A stretch of DNA of 64,000 nucleotides, taken from positions 7,386,672 to 7,450,671 of the forward strand of contig NC_065405.1 of NCBI RefSeq assembly GCF_024362695.1, in the 5' to 3' direction. The position numbers and the translations under genes were made by a program. The notes under the pieces are model-generated. The model did no database searches. It was given only the letters and a program-made list of their open reading frames with translations, and had not been told where the DNA came from. Source of the stretch: Pectinophora gossypiella (Eukaryota > Arthropoda > Insecta > Lepidoptera > Gelechiidae). Shown here piece after piece: positions 45,980-57,829 of this stretch (position 1 is its first letter; each line of letters starts with the position of its first letter).

Positions 45980-46260
45980 TTTTTTTTTTGCTTTTGACGT
46001 GATTAACTACTTGGCCGGACAAATGGGGAGCGCTGAAGGCTCTCACCCGGTATAAAGTTTAAGACAACAGGCCTGAGGGTGCCCAGTTGTGTGCGAACCT
46101 CGGCTCAGGGCGTCGTCTGAGAGGAAAAATATTAGAAAGAATATAAGCGATAAGCGCTGTTTGAGGGAACTCGTCGACCACGCCGGCGGGGTCGGTATCG
46201 GGGTCCTGAAGTGTTTCCGCCTCCGCCGCCTCTATGGCTACAGTAATCGGGTGGTCGATA
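45980..46260 (-). mobile_element. Short poly-A retroposon (copy 3)
   Basis: Oligo-T at 45980-45989 followed by the family 3' end (gacgtg, ttaactacttggccggacaa). It ends at cagtaatcgggt, the same 5' boundary as the 25.6-kb copy. It seems to have landed next to, or in, a LINE remnant. Confidence 0.7.
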
Positions 46261-46261
46261 T

Positions 46262-46690
46262 TAGTAGTCTCCGCATAAATCTTGTAGAATCACTGGTCCT
46301 TTCAAAGTTCAATTATGCAGATATTGTCTATGGACCAAGGCTTTTAGCAAAAAAAAAACCTTATACACCGTGTTCAGAATGCTTGTGCCAGACTTTGTTT
46401 TTATATTCCATCCCCTTCACCCTTTATAAATCAGGCCAAACTACTGAATATGTCCTCAAGAAGATCTGTGCATTTTGCTACACTCCTTTTCGGCATTATC
46501 AAAAGTGCAAAACCTTTCTATCTTTATAGCAAACTTTTTCTTCTCGCATTCGTCTTGGTCAGTTAGTTATACCCCCACATAAAACTGCTGCTTTTGAAGG
46601 TAGCTTCAAGTACACCGCCGCAAAAATATAGAACAATATCTATCCCTCCCCCACTTCGCAACCTATCTACTACTAAAAGCTTCCGAATAA
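46262..46690 (+). pseudogene. Non-LTR retrotransposon RT C-terminal remnant
   Basis: Reads LVESLVLSKFNYADIVYGPR, then in a shifted frame RVQNACARLCFYIPSPSPF, and later RQLVIPPHK-like QLVIPPHKTAAFEGSFKYTA followed by KIWNNI. These are the landmarks that follow the catalytic part of many arthropod LINE reverse transcriptases. At least two frameshifts and internal stops make it dead. The 5' part is absent. Confidence 0.7.
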
Positions 46691-46699
46691 ACGTAAAAG

Positions 46700-47740
46700 A
46701 TCACTATTATAAATCCCAATGCGGTGTTATAACATATTAATTCAACAAGTAAATAGAAAATAATAATAATAATAATAATAGTTTTTATAAAATATTTATC
46801 TTAGACACCTACTTATATATTTTGCACTACACACACATACACGAATACCTTTTATTTTATTTAGTTTTTTTATTAAAAATATATTTTACTTTTCAGCACG
46901 TTCATTTTTAAGATATATACTTAATTAGAAAATTCAAAATGTGCTTAGTCTTCGTGTCCATTTTTTGTTTAATGTGTTAAGTACCTGATTACCTTACCAG
47001 TTCCAACTGAAAATCAGCGTCATAGTCTAGGCTACGGCATTATGCTGAGGTGAAGCCATTTCGGCATATATTCATAATAGTATTATTTTGTTTTAATATG
47101 TGAAAACAATAAGTAAGTATGTCAAATAAATATTTTTTCTTTCTTTATAGTAACAAGCGAATACCTACCTGTTTCATCTAGTATATCTTAATGTAGATAC
47201 CTGTCTATTTTTATATTCTTTTATAAATAAGTCTCTAGCGTGGGTTGATACGGCTGAGGCAAGATGATTTCATTAACGGCACTAACCAGTTTTCTATTAA
47301 CATCCAGGCTGAGGTTTAGCTGCTTATTATAAAGTCTAGGAACAGGTTGCGTTCTAAATGAAGTTATGGGACTAACATAATTAATGCGGCCAAGTTTTCC
47401 GTGTCGGGGCTCGGTTGAGGCAAATTTACTAAAACCCATTAAACACACACGCAACCCTCACGGTTCTCTTTTGTTTCACTTTCTAAGCTATGATAGAACG
47501 ATGTAAGCGAACCCAAATTGCGGTTAGCTACAATAGTTTCCAACTGATAATATCAATAAGGGGAGAACAGAGCATACATTGAACGAAACTTTACTTTTAA
47601 ACACTTTCCATAGAACAATATATTTTTTTACAGTTGACACCAATGTGGCAGTAGGAATGGGCTAACTATAAGCTGGGAAAAGAGATTATTTTTGTGCGAT
47701 ATTGATTTCCCCCGTAACGGAAAACCAATGGCAAAAGTAA
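46700..47740. other. Intergenic with AT-rich repeats
   Basis: Includes an (AAT)n microsatellite near 46758-46781 and a TE-like tail (tatgtcaaataaatattttt) at about 47118-47138. No gene seen. Confidence 0.4.
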
Positions 47741-47741
47741 C

Positions 47742-48055
47742 TGCCTCCGTGGTCCAGTGGTTGAGCGTTGTGCTCACGATCCGAGGGTTCCGGGTTCGAA
47801 TCCCGATGAGGACAAATAACAAAAATCACTTTGTGATCCCTAGTTTGGTTAGGACATTACAGGCTGATCACCTGATTGTCCAAAAAGTAAGATGATCTGT
47901 GCTTCGGGAGGCACGTTAAGCCGTCTGTCCCGGTTACTACTTACTGATGTAAGTAAGTAGTCGTTACATGAGCCATGCCAGGGGCCTTTGGCGGCTCAAT
48001 AATAACCCTGACACTGAGGTTGGTAATCCACCTTACAACCCTCACGATAGATGAA
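47742..48055 (+). mobile_element. tRNA-derived SINE
   Basis: Contains the head gcctccgtggtccagtggtt, the B box gggttcgaatcccgatgag, the body agtttggttaggacattaca, the segment aggggcctttggcggctcaa, and the end ctcacgatagatgaat. This is a nearly full-length copy. Confidence 0.85.
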
Positions 48056-48534
48056 TATAAAAAAGTTATGTTTCATGATCTTGTTTGTGAGAAGCCTCTA
48101 CTCCAGCTCAAGTGTAAAAATTCTGATAGAGGCATCGGAAATTCTACAAGAATAACTGTGTGGACCCAGTGGAAGCAACTTACCTTTCGCATTATCTAGC
48201 TCCGACAACGCGACGCGATTGTGGAAGACTTTAAAATATAACGTAAATATGCTAACAAATAACGGATCTCAGTACTACGAAGACTCGTGCAATGAATTGC
48301 GCTAAAGATTTTTTTCTATGTAATTTCAGTTTGACTCTTCCAAATGAACAATGTCGGTAGTTTTTCTTATTCAGTACGAAATGTCTGCAATGCAGGCTCT
48401 ACTCGGAAATGAGAGAAAATAATATATTTTAACTTGAATGGTGGCCTTCTCAGGCTCAGCACAATACCAACGAGATGCAACTTGCTTTTTTCTTCTTTAC
48501 AGTACTTAATATAAATAGAGTGACTTATAAGAGC

Positions 48535-48900
48535 AAAGTTTAAAAGAAAGAAAGAAGAAAAAAGAAACATTTATTACTCCCGGACACCACAGACACAGAC
48601 AGACAGGACATTACATTCAACATAGAACAGGAACCACATGGAAATCAATACACAAAAAAAACAAAAAAACACAAAAGGAACATCAAGATCAAAAATCATT
48701 AACAAAAAAAGAAAAACAAAACAAAATAAATAATAATAACAGTAAATTGTCCTAAATGCAACGTACCTACTGACGGCCCGATCATCTGCGGTGGCGTCCG
48801 GAATAAAAGAACCTCGCTCAGCATAAGTCGCGGCTTGAGCCACGACGCGCGACGCTGGTAGTTTGTAGCTGAGGAGGTACAACAACTATTGCCATTATGG
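48535..48900 (-). repeat. Retroposon-like block with A-rich runs
   Basis: aaacatttattactcccgga, a cacagacagacaggaca stretch, then A-rich runs with acaaaaaaac. On the minus strand this looks like the 3' end of a retroelement. Low-complexity frames here are not genes. Confidence 0.4.
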
Positions 48901-48937
48901 CATGTGATGTAGGTAAGTACAGTCATATTGAGAAACG

Positions 48938-49185
48938 GGCTTTGTGGCCCGGTGGCTGAGCGTCAGGCTCAAGATTAGGCTGGGTTCGATTCCTGGTGAG
49001 ATAAAAAAACTCTTTGTGAAATAACCTGATTGTCCGACAAAATAAGTTGATTCCGAGTCACTATTTACTTAAGTAATTATGTATTCGTTCGCTGCCAGTT
49101 GCGGCCTAATAATAAATCTAACACCAGTGTTGATCAGGTCGGTCATTGAACTCGCAACCCCCACGAGGGAATATCGCTACACAAG
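48938..49185 (+). mobile_element. Diverged tRNA-derived SINE
   Basis: Contains the head gctttgtggcccggtggctg, the B box gggttcgattcctggtgag and the cctgattgtccga segment, with an end (ggtcggtcattgaactcgca) diverged from the family form. Confidence 0.65.
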
Positions 49186-49533
49186 TAAGCACATAGGTAA
49201 TGCAAAAAGTAATTACAATTAAATTACATGTTCCTCTCTCAAGGTTTGTCATAATTTCATTATATACCTTTCAAAGGGCAGAAAGAACATTTTTCCAATG
49301 CAACTAATTACATAATATTGATTGATGCTTAAAAAAACTTTGATCAAGTCCACGTTTAGAGAACATTTGATTATGCGTAAAGCAGTCATTTTATTACTTT
49401 AATTATGACGCCCGAGACGATAACGAAATTAAAAATTGAAAATTGCCGTGTAAATCGCAATAAAAACATAAAACAATACTTATCGTTACGAAATGATTTC
49501 CTTTCTCTTGAAGCATCTTGAATTGTTCTAACG

Positions 49534-50617
49534 ATGGTGAAACTCACGGTATTTATTACCGGTAAGTATGAATATATACTTGTGGATCACAGATTAAATA
49601 AATGTATTGAAATATAAAACAGATTAAAATTTGCAGTGATTGCTGCAGCAAGTTTATTTATAGATAAGGCAGATAGTTCACCGCAGAATATAGACGTACA
49701 GAATCTGTTGCAGTCCTTACAACAACAGTTACAGTTAGAGCAACAGCAAGTGCGGCAGAAAGTGCAGCAGAACAGGGTCGAGGAGGAGGAGCGAGACGAG
49801 GACAATGACGACAACGAGGGCCGCTTCGGCAGCCTCAAGAAGCAGGACGTGGAGCGCTTGCTCGGCCTCGCGGACACCCAGCAGCCCAGCCGCCCCAAAG
49901 ACCGCTTCACCAACAGGAACGACCGCCTCTCCATTCTAGATATAAAGAAATACCTCCAACAAAAACAAGCTGCTGAAAAACAGTCTCAACAAGTCAGATT
50001 ATCAATCAACGACTTACTAGGATTGAATGACGACAAAGATGCCCTGGAATCCTCCTCTTCAGAAGAAAACACAAGAAACGATGAGAACCCTAATGGATTT
50101 TCAAAAGTATACGTCGTTTTGAACACAGAAGCTATCAAGAGAAGTAAAAATAAGGATAAACTAAATTCGTTGTAAGTGTTCTTTATAATATGATAATCAA
50201 AATTGTAATGGATTGCAAACAAAATACCGTATCTCGCGCAGGTTATCGAGCTTGCTGGCGGCGCCGGCACAGAGTTCTGGGGACCGTAAAAAGCCTCCCA
50301 GTTACAAAGGGTTTGTGCTCAATAACAAACTCAATCTAAACAGTCTTGGACGGAGGTTGAACCGTGATTCCAGCGAAAGTGAGTTGGTTTTTGTTTAAAC
50401 TTGTATATTGTTTTTCAAGCTATCATACATACATCTAAATGTTTGAGAGGTTTCAGTATACGCAAAGGATATGGTCGAGAAGGAGCGTCCGATGCGGCCC
50501 CGCGAGTCCCGCTCGCGCGACCGCGGCCGCGAGCGCGGCGGCGGCGGCGGCAGCGGCGGCCGCACCGCCATCCCCTACATCCGACACCGGGGCGACATCT
50601 ACGAGAGAGACGAGTGA
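49534..50617 (+). CDS. Probable secreted Gln-rich/acidic protein with Gly/Arg-rich tail, family unknown
   Basis: Exons 49534-49561, 49637-50171, 50242-50378 and 50457-50617 join in phase to give 286 residues, with strong donors (gtaagt, gtaagt, gtgagt). The first 24 or so residues look like a signal peptide: MVKL then TVFITVIAAASLFI, with a likely cleavage after ADSS. Then come a Gln-rich segment (LLQSLQQQLQLEQQQVRQKV), an acidic one (EEEERDEDNDDNEG), two similar leucine motifs (KKQDVERLLGL and RLSINDLLGL), a Ser/Glu patch, SLLAAPAQSS, YKGFVLNNKLNLNSLGRRLN, and a last exon with an Arg-rich and Gly-rich run ending YIRHRGDIYERDE. Exon 4 is strikingly GC-rich. No enzyme domain or Cys pattern is seen. 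A cuticle, egg-shell, silk or peptide-precursor role is possible but unsupported. AATAAA sits only 15 bases after the stop. Confidence 0.75.
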
Positions 50618-50631
50618 ACCCACATTTTACT

Positions 50632-50637
50632 AATAAA
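50632..50637 (+). terminator. Poly-A signal of the Gln-rich protein gene
   Basis: AATAAA 15 bases after the stop; a second one lies near 50814. Confidence 0.5.
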
Positions 50638-50829
50638 TACACATTACAAAAACCCAACCTTTACTTTGTTTTTCATAACTTCTACTTCCACGTAGAGACG
50701 TAGGTAAGTCTTCGTTGCCGTTTTACAGGGTAATGGCAATTATTACGCGTCAGCGTCTCTGAAAATGTTCTTAATGAGTTTTTATTCCTGGACGAAAATC
50801 GATAAGGGTTACCAAATAAAAGTGCGTCT

Positions 50830-53173
50830 TTATTTAATCATATTTTTACTAATGCATCTTCTTCTATAATTTATTTTATGAGTAAGTATATCACAGTCAT
50901 CACTTTAGTGCACAGTACATAATAAGTTTCCATAAATTGCATTATTAAAGAGAACAATATACTTAACACTGACTACTACGTTTTTAGTAATCTTGATCAA
51001 TTAGGAATAAAAATAAATAGTCGATTATTGCCTAAGTGTAACAGTGCTCTATCTAATTATTAAAATCGTGAGCTCTATCGGCCTATAGCTCGTAATATAC
51101 AGTAATACAACTTAATATAAAATATCTAGAGTTCTGTTGACAATATATTATGTTTCTCTAGTTAGTCACCGGAGACACCGAGTGTAACTTAGACTACGTA
51201 ATAATGTATGTGTTACGTGGAATGTATGGCAAGTTGGCCTGGGAGCAGCGCACACACGCGGCCCGGCGAGGGTATCGTTTTTGAAGCTGCAAATACATTT
51301 TCACGATTGTATTTCAATTCAAATATTTGCAAAACAGGGCTGATAAAATACGTATTACTGAATGTCGAGTGAATTATAAATAGCCTCGCAGCCGAATAAT
51401 TGAAATGTGTGTTTTATGAGCTTATTTTACGTTCCATTGTTACATTTTTTGTATCGTGTTATCTGAGAGTGAAGATTATTTACATATATAATACACAGAA
51501 CTTGAGTTGCTTATTGTAAGCACGCTATCGATTGTCACTTGATAATGAACGTTTAACAACAGTCTGTGTTGAAATATAACGTCTAAGTAAATATGATTTT
51601 GATTACTTATTATAGTACGAGTGAATTACATATGTTCTAATTGAATACTGCATTTCTTACAAAAATGTAAAGATTCTTTATCTTTCTCTAACCAATCACA
51701 ATACATGTAGCCTATGCAATAAGTAGTTCAAAATAATTTCGGGAATTACATTAATTGACTAGAATATGTGGCTCAAATTATTGTACAAGATTTAAATATA
51801 GTTTGACTAGGCCATAATATATGTATATTATAATTATTTTTTATAATATCTAAAAAACAATTTATACTCACACGAACATAATGTGCATTTATAATGCGGT
51901 TATCAGACAATAGGGTAGTTTCCAACTACTCAAATCATTTACTATTTACTAAACGTCAAATCACGAAATTACTATGGAATTTATATGAAAAAGCAACGTG
52001 GGACGTGTCAAAATATCGCACTTATTATTACATTTTCTTTATTAAAATTCATAAATAAGTTACATAGAAAAAGAAAAGGTTTTTGTCACCTTTAACTTGA
52101 TCGGTCTTTATTTAGTAAGTAATCAGAATTTCATAATTATCTTTGACCAGGAAATTACCCAATTGCGTGTACACGAAATATAATTATAGCATAATTAATA
52201 CTGAAATAACGTAATAAGTATCTTATATGATGAAAAAATAAACTACTTTTTTATTGGAAGACAAGTAAGTAACGAAACAATAGCATAGTTAAGGTTTACG
52301 TCGCATACACACATCTTCACATGAGTTCACATGACAAGTAAGTTCTTAATATGAGTTGAGATGACTGGAAAATAAATAATTATTTAATGTGTGAGGAATA
52401 TCTTAAAATCGGCGAAGGTACATAATATGTGACTCTATTCACGTGTTTGTTAAAGTTACCCACCATTTTACACAAATCCGGTCCGTATAACATATGAATG
52501 ATCATTCACTAGAGTTAATATCTAAAATTCTTACACGAGTTTATTTCGATTTAACCTAAAATATACGCGGGCTCTACCGTACAGACGCTTCTTGATGTAT
52601 TTTTAACTATCTGTACTGAACATTGAAAAGTGTACTTACGGCCGAATATCGAATACTTTCTACATTTTGCAGCAACGACTGAAGACTGTACTGCATAAAA
52701 ATAAAGTTGAAAACCGCGAATTTGGTGCAGAAACTATTAAATATCTACAATTCAAATTTATTCTACTTAACGCAATTGATCCCGTTCCAGGCAATTCACA
52801 ATATGTATTTTATTCCGTTGCAATTTACATTTACATAATTATCTTCATATCATAGTATATAATTAAAGTTATAATTGAACTACTAAACGTTCATGACGTG
52901 TATATGTATAATTTTACACCAGCCGCCTTTACATTTGAATTGGCTAAGTCACTGTTTGAACTACTAATTAAACAATTTAATGGACCCTTTCATTTTCTAC
53001 TCTGTACATGTACACGCACCACTTTTCCTCACTAGTACTAACACATATAAAGTATTATGATGTATGTCACTGAACACTTGTTGCAAAGTCTAGGGTGTGT
53101 GGTTGTGGACCGCGGGCAGTCGTCGGGGCGTCAGCTTCTAGCTGCTGCGGCGCGCCGGCGAGGCCCGTCACCC
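50830..53173 (-). other. AT-rich stretch, probable long 3' UTR of the R7BP-like gene
   Basis: About 2.3 kb between the convergent genes with none of the SINE/MITE families seen elsewhere. A minus-strand AATAAA lies near 50828-50833. Inferred from position and lack of repeats. Confidence 0.4.
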
Positions 53174-56100
53174 TCAGAGGTAGTTAGGCCGTGACATACA
53201 GCACAGTACGCCCATGCTCTTGTACAGAGACCCTCTCCGCTTGTTCCGCCATAGTCCATTCACGTCCTCGCCTTTCAACGCCACATTCGTCTCTGCAACA
53301 ACAAAACAAAACTGAAGCACATCATTTATAATGCCGAAATAAGGACCCAGGATCATATTAACATTGCATAAGACTCAAAATAATTCAAACATTAAGCAGG
53401 GACAATTGCAGAAATGGCAAGGCGTCGCGACCAAATAAAAGAGCATTTTTCCCGCACTCCACCACAAAGTGTTCTTAATGTCAATGGGAAGACGCAGACG
53501 CGGCGCAAAGCTCATAATCCTTTTATGTAAATGGCCCTCGTCTTCACGTTTTGTTAATACGAGTGTGTTACTAGCCTACGACTTAATACAGCTGGAGAGC
53601 ATTGGATTGATATACTTGTATCGACTTCTGTTGAAATAGCATTAGCATATAATATCAAAACGTTACCATACCTAAATGGTTGAGATTCTCTGCCTGTGGC
53701 AAAAGCTCTTGAATGTCGTTGACTATCCTGGTGATCTCCTGCGTGTCCTTTACGATGCTGCACAGCTCCTCCTGGTTGAAGTCTGGAGTGATCTGCTTGC
53801 ACAGCAGAATCTGACTGATCACGTTGCCGAAATTTGAAGGGCCAGCACGGTTTTCTGTCACAAAAACATCAAATATAAAAGGATATCAAAGTCAGATATT
53901 TTCCTCGTTCACGCGATACTGATATTTCGTATTATTATGTATTTTTTTTATATCGAAGCCGAAGATAATTGAAAACCATTTTGTGCCCGAAATGTGTCGA
54001 AGCGAAGTGCTTTGACTGTCAAAAAGTAATTTAACAGAATGTCTTTCCTTGTTACGGAGAGTATTTTCACACCATGAGAGGGATTGTTGTTTTTCCAGCC
54101 GCTCGGCATGTTTGCCGACTTCAATTAGCTATCTCTGTGGTTCTCTTGCATGATAAATGAGTTTCACAATTAGGATCGGATTGGGAAGGCAAATTAGATT
54201 TAATATTTCAGCAACTAATTCTTTCATAATGTAGCAATTTTACTTAGGAAGTTGATCGACGGCTATAACTACAATATGAAATTTTAAGCAGCCGGCTCAA
54301 TAGACGCAGTTAGGCCCAAAGCTTTATTAATATTTCCTAAGAGTCGTTCGATAGGTATTGTATCATTGGGATATAGCTGAGGACTAAATTACGTTGTACA
54401 GAACAGATGTGGACGATTAAAGGGTTTGGAAGTAACTAGAGGTTAAGTTAGCTCAAATTACATGCGATCAAACCGTGCGTGTAGTATTTATTTAGGGCGT
54501 TCGGATTATTTTGTTAGCGTTAGGGAATAAATCCTTGTTAACGCCTTGGGTTGGAAGGGTGAATGAATAAGTTTTCCTTGTAAATGTCCTGCGAATCTGT
54601 GTGCATTCATATGTTTTATTATTATTGTTATGAATGGTAATGGTTATAATTTTGTACTATTTGTTTAATTCTATCGTTTGTGTTATATGTTCCCATTCCG
54701 CAATGATGCATACAGTATTGTAATGTGTTGCTCACCGTAGTAGGAAGTCATGTCCATGGGCACGAGCTGCACGAGGCGGTGACACTTGGCCAGCTCGCGG
54801 AGCAGCAGCTGCGCCATGAAGTACAGCAGCACCAGCTGCGGCTGCTCCGTCACGCTCTCCCCCGCCGCTGGCCTGCAGGTCACATTAACTTATATATACC
54901 TATGAACACATGCCCAATAGCAAATATAGCCACAAGTAATCGGATGACAACATGCAGCTGTTCAACCTTACGTAGTCCTAATATGCGGCTTCGTGTGGAC
55001 GAGATGAGAGAGGAGGAGGTATGCAAGCCAGCGTCATATAATAACCATTTGCATACGACGCGCAATACCTAGTCTTGACCCTAAATTGTGGGCAGAGCCA
55101 CAAGTAAGTCTTATCTTTACTCTAGTTCAGAACAAGTAACTTTCAATTATTCTTCAAGTCCGAAGCAGACTATAGACGACGCTCTGAAAGATAGGAAGTA
55201 TATTACAGATTACGATCGTATCTCGAACATATTTCACTAGTGGATATTTCAAAATGGAGATTTAGTTTTATGTTCCTTGCAGCTATATAACGCCGAAATG
55301 GATGTGAAAATGAAACTCATTCTTCATTGCCATTTCACTGAGAGTATAATCATGTATCCAGCCGACTTTATAGAATATACCAAAATGTGCTAGTGTAGAG
55401 GTGCGTTTACTTTCACAAACTCTTTACCGACTTATAACGCTTTAGTAGTGGCCAGGCGTGTCTATCTATACACATAAGTCGTTGGGTCCAGAGTAAACAT
55501 AATAGTGCGACCAACTGGTGCCTTTGTTTGTAAACAACGTCAGGGTGGCATGCAAGTCGTTGGCACGCCGCCGACTTGGTCCTTGCACTGTACCTGTAGG
55601 TGAACCTCTTTATTATTTACTACACATCCTCAATTTTAATCCACTAGAGAATGCGCTTGTAACGTAAATATAATGAAGTAATTAAATGGCTTTAGCACCG
55701 GGATACTTGCCAAAATATTATTTGATGAATACTTTGCAAGAACCGCAACAATTTAACGGGCACCGATGCGATGGCTTGCAGCCAAGTAACGGCTAGGACT
55801 TTTTCTACATTCCATCCAAAACTCAGTTTCAAAAGCCCTCGTAAAGTATTTACTTAGTATGCAGAAAAGAAAGTATATGAAATGATCCTCCGGTTGGGAG
55901 ACCCTTGTAAGAACCCACGAAAGATTTATTAGTTTGGAGATCCCCATCATTTTGAATGAACCCATTGAAAAGGTAAAAAACTTTTCCGCCGTAATTAGTT
56001 AGCTACGAATTTTGCTTCGAGAACGAGTGGTTCGCCCTTTGAAATGCAAATAATTTTGTATTTGCGTTTGTATAAAAGGCAACGACACAATTTTGTACAA

Positions 56101-57810
56101 TTTGTCTGCTTTGCGGTTTGTGTTACGCGATAAATACTTGAATCAACGTTAAAATTTGCTTTTTCTGATATATTTCGTAAATCTTAGCCATTATTTTTCA
56201 CGTGCTTTGTTTATTTATTGTTACGATAACCCTAGCGGTTCTTTTTTATGTTCTGATCAGAATATTTACATCGCAAATTTACAGTAAGTAAGTACATAAA
56301 TCGTTTGAACGCTAGGAACGAAACGTGGGTCCAGTATACACGAACTGAAAGGGAGGACATATTTTTCTGATGACGTTGTATATATCTGAATTATCTAGCC
56401 TGTGCATGGTTCCTTGTGCGTACAGAGCCATTTATCCGATCGTGAAGGAGCATTAATCTCGCCGCAGACACTCTTTGCCCCCGGGGTTTCGCGGATTTAG
56501 GACTTCGCTCCGGCTGTCCAACCCGGACCGCGATACAATACACTCCATTGTTTCCAATCCAACCCCAACGAAAATTTATAACCAAAGTACTGCTGTATTT
56601 TGTTGTGCCATTTTATCATTAATTGTTTGTTTCAATTTGCTTACGACACATTGCATACGACACGAAGGTTAATTAAATGCATCGCGGTGGGCGTATTTGG
56701 CAAACATCCAAATCTCACATCATACCTAATTGGTGTATTAGCAATTCCTGGACAAACAATATTGTTTAGAGCGGCGTAGCGTAGAATTAATGTGCCGTAA
56801 ATCGCATAATGATGCTAATTAGACATCAATCTACATACTTATTGAATATCACTCACAAAGATTATAAGGTACCTATTGCTTGCTATTATTTTGGTTTTAG
56901 TACTTAATGCTTTGTCATCGTTAACTAGTGGGTAATGTTCACAAAGGCTGGATTATGTGTACGGAATAGGTGATATTATTCCAGTTTCCATCACATTACC
57001 TACACTATTATCACGAAGGGGGCTTTGTGTTCAACTCTGAAATAAGGCTGATATTTGAATGTATTGAGCAAAATTGGTTGGCATATGTTTGATTCTATAC
57101 AAGATAATTAGACAAAAAAACCACTAGCCGACAGCGCATTTGTAACAGTGGCAAAAGCTCGCGGCATCCATCGGTGTTCGGAAGCTGCCAGTTTTTGTAG
57201 CCCGCTCTCTGCTGCGGGGTCTTAGGATAACTATGCAAGGAAATACTAATATGTAAACATTAAAGTAAGGAATTATAACAGTAGGACATCTAACTGTTAA
57301 CCGCGCGGGAGGTCGGGCAGCGCGATAGTGGCAGATGTCGGAGTCTTGTGTGGGCCGAAGCGACCACAAGTGGCGACTCGCGGACGATGCGCTACCGGCT
57401 ACACGTGTGTGGCGAATTTCAACAAAATGTATGAAAAAGTGCGTTAACTACTTGTCGCTGATGGCTGGTTGTTTTAACGTTGCGAGGTTGCGAGTCATTT
57501 CCCAACACAAGTGAACTAGTTTACTTAGTGGGAAGGTTATTTTTAAAATGTATTTAAGCAAATTCCTTAAAAATTAAATTCCCTAAATTCGTTTTATTCC
57601 TTTTTCATTTTCATTTCATTCAACTATAACACGGGGCACTTACTTCTTGCAATTAGGCAGTACGAGCTGGCTGGTCTGCTTGGTGGCCTCGACGCAGGCG
57701 CGCCGCAGCCGGCGCACGCGCTCGCGTAGCTCGGGGCAGTCGTGTGCCTGCCCTATGTGGATCAGCAGGTCACGGAACAGCGCCAGCTGCACGTTGATCT
57801 CCGTTATCAG
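53174..57810 (-). CDS. RGS7BP: R7-family RGS binding protein (R7BP-like), last four exons; 5' end not found
   Basis: Exons in transcript order: 57810-57644, 54872-54736, 53854-53672 and 53292-53174. All junctions are GT-AG and the phases fit, giving 201 residues to the stop. The first exon seen begins after an acceptor, so upstream exons are missing (human R7BP is 257 aa). Landmarks: VQLALFRDLLIHIGQAHDCP (matches VALYRELVISIG of R7BP), RVRRLRRACVEATKQTSQLV, CHRLVQLVPMDMTSYY, VKDTQEITRIVNDIQELLPQ (SNARE-like heptads), and a C-terminal NKRRGSLYKSMGVLCCMSRP: basic residues plus a CysCys pair, the site that is palmitoylated in R7BP. R7BP carries R7-RGS/Gbeta5 complexes to the membrane and controls their action on Gi/o signalling. 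The palmitoylated rather than transmembrane end favours R7BP over R9AP. It is convergent with the Gln-rich protein gene. Confidence 0.85.
57250..57420. other. GC-rich island inside the R7BP-like intron
   Basis: 57300-57400 is much richer in G+C than its surroundings. The plus strand has a 59-codon frame from 57335 to 57514; the minus strand has an 81-codon frame over 57124-57369. Neither shows a family motif. It may be an alternative promoter, a TE piece or an old exon; the sequence does not decide. Confidence 0.35.
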
Positions 57811-57829
57811 CTGAGGGGGGAAATTAAGA

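Noticed and set aside
48574..48926. Hydrophobic minus-strand frames rich in Phe, Tyr and Leu
   Set aside because: They arise from A-rich low-complexity DNA of a retroposon-like block.
49587..50270. Long Ser/Cys-rich minus-strand frames opposite the Gln-rich gene
   Set aside because: Antisense shadows of the biased codons of the plus-strand exon, which has proper splice sites and poly-A signal.
57124..57369. 81-codon minus-strand frame in the GC-rich island
   Set aside because: A GC-rich stretch lengthens frames by chance on both strands; no recognisable motif.
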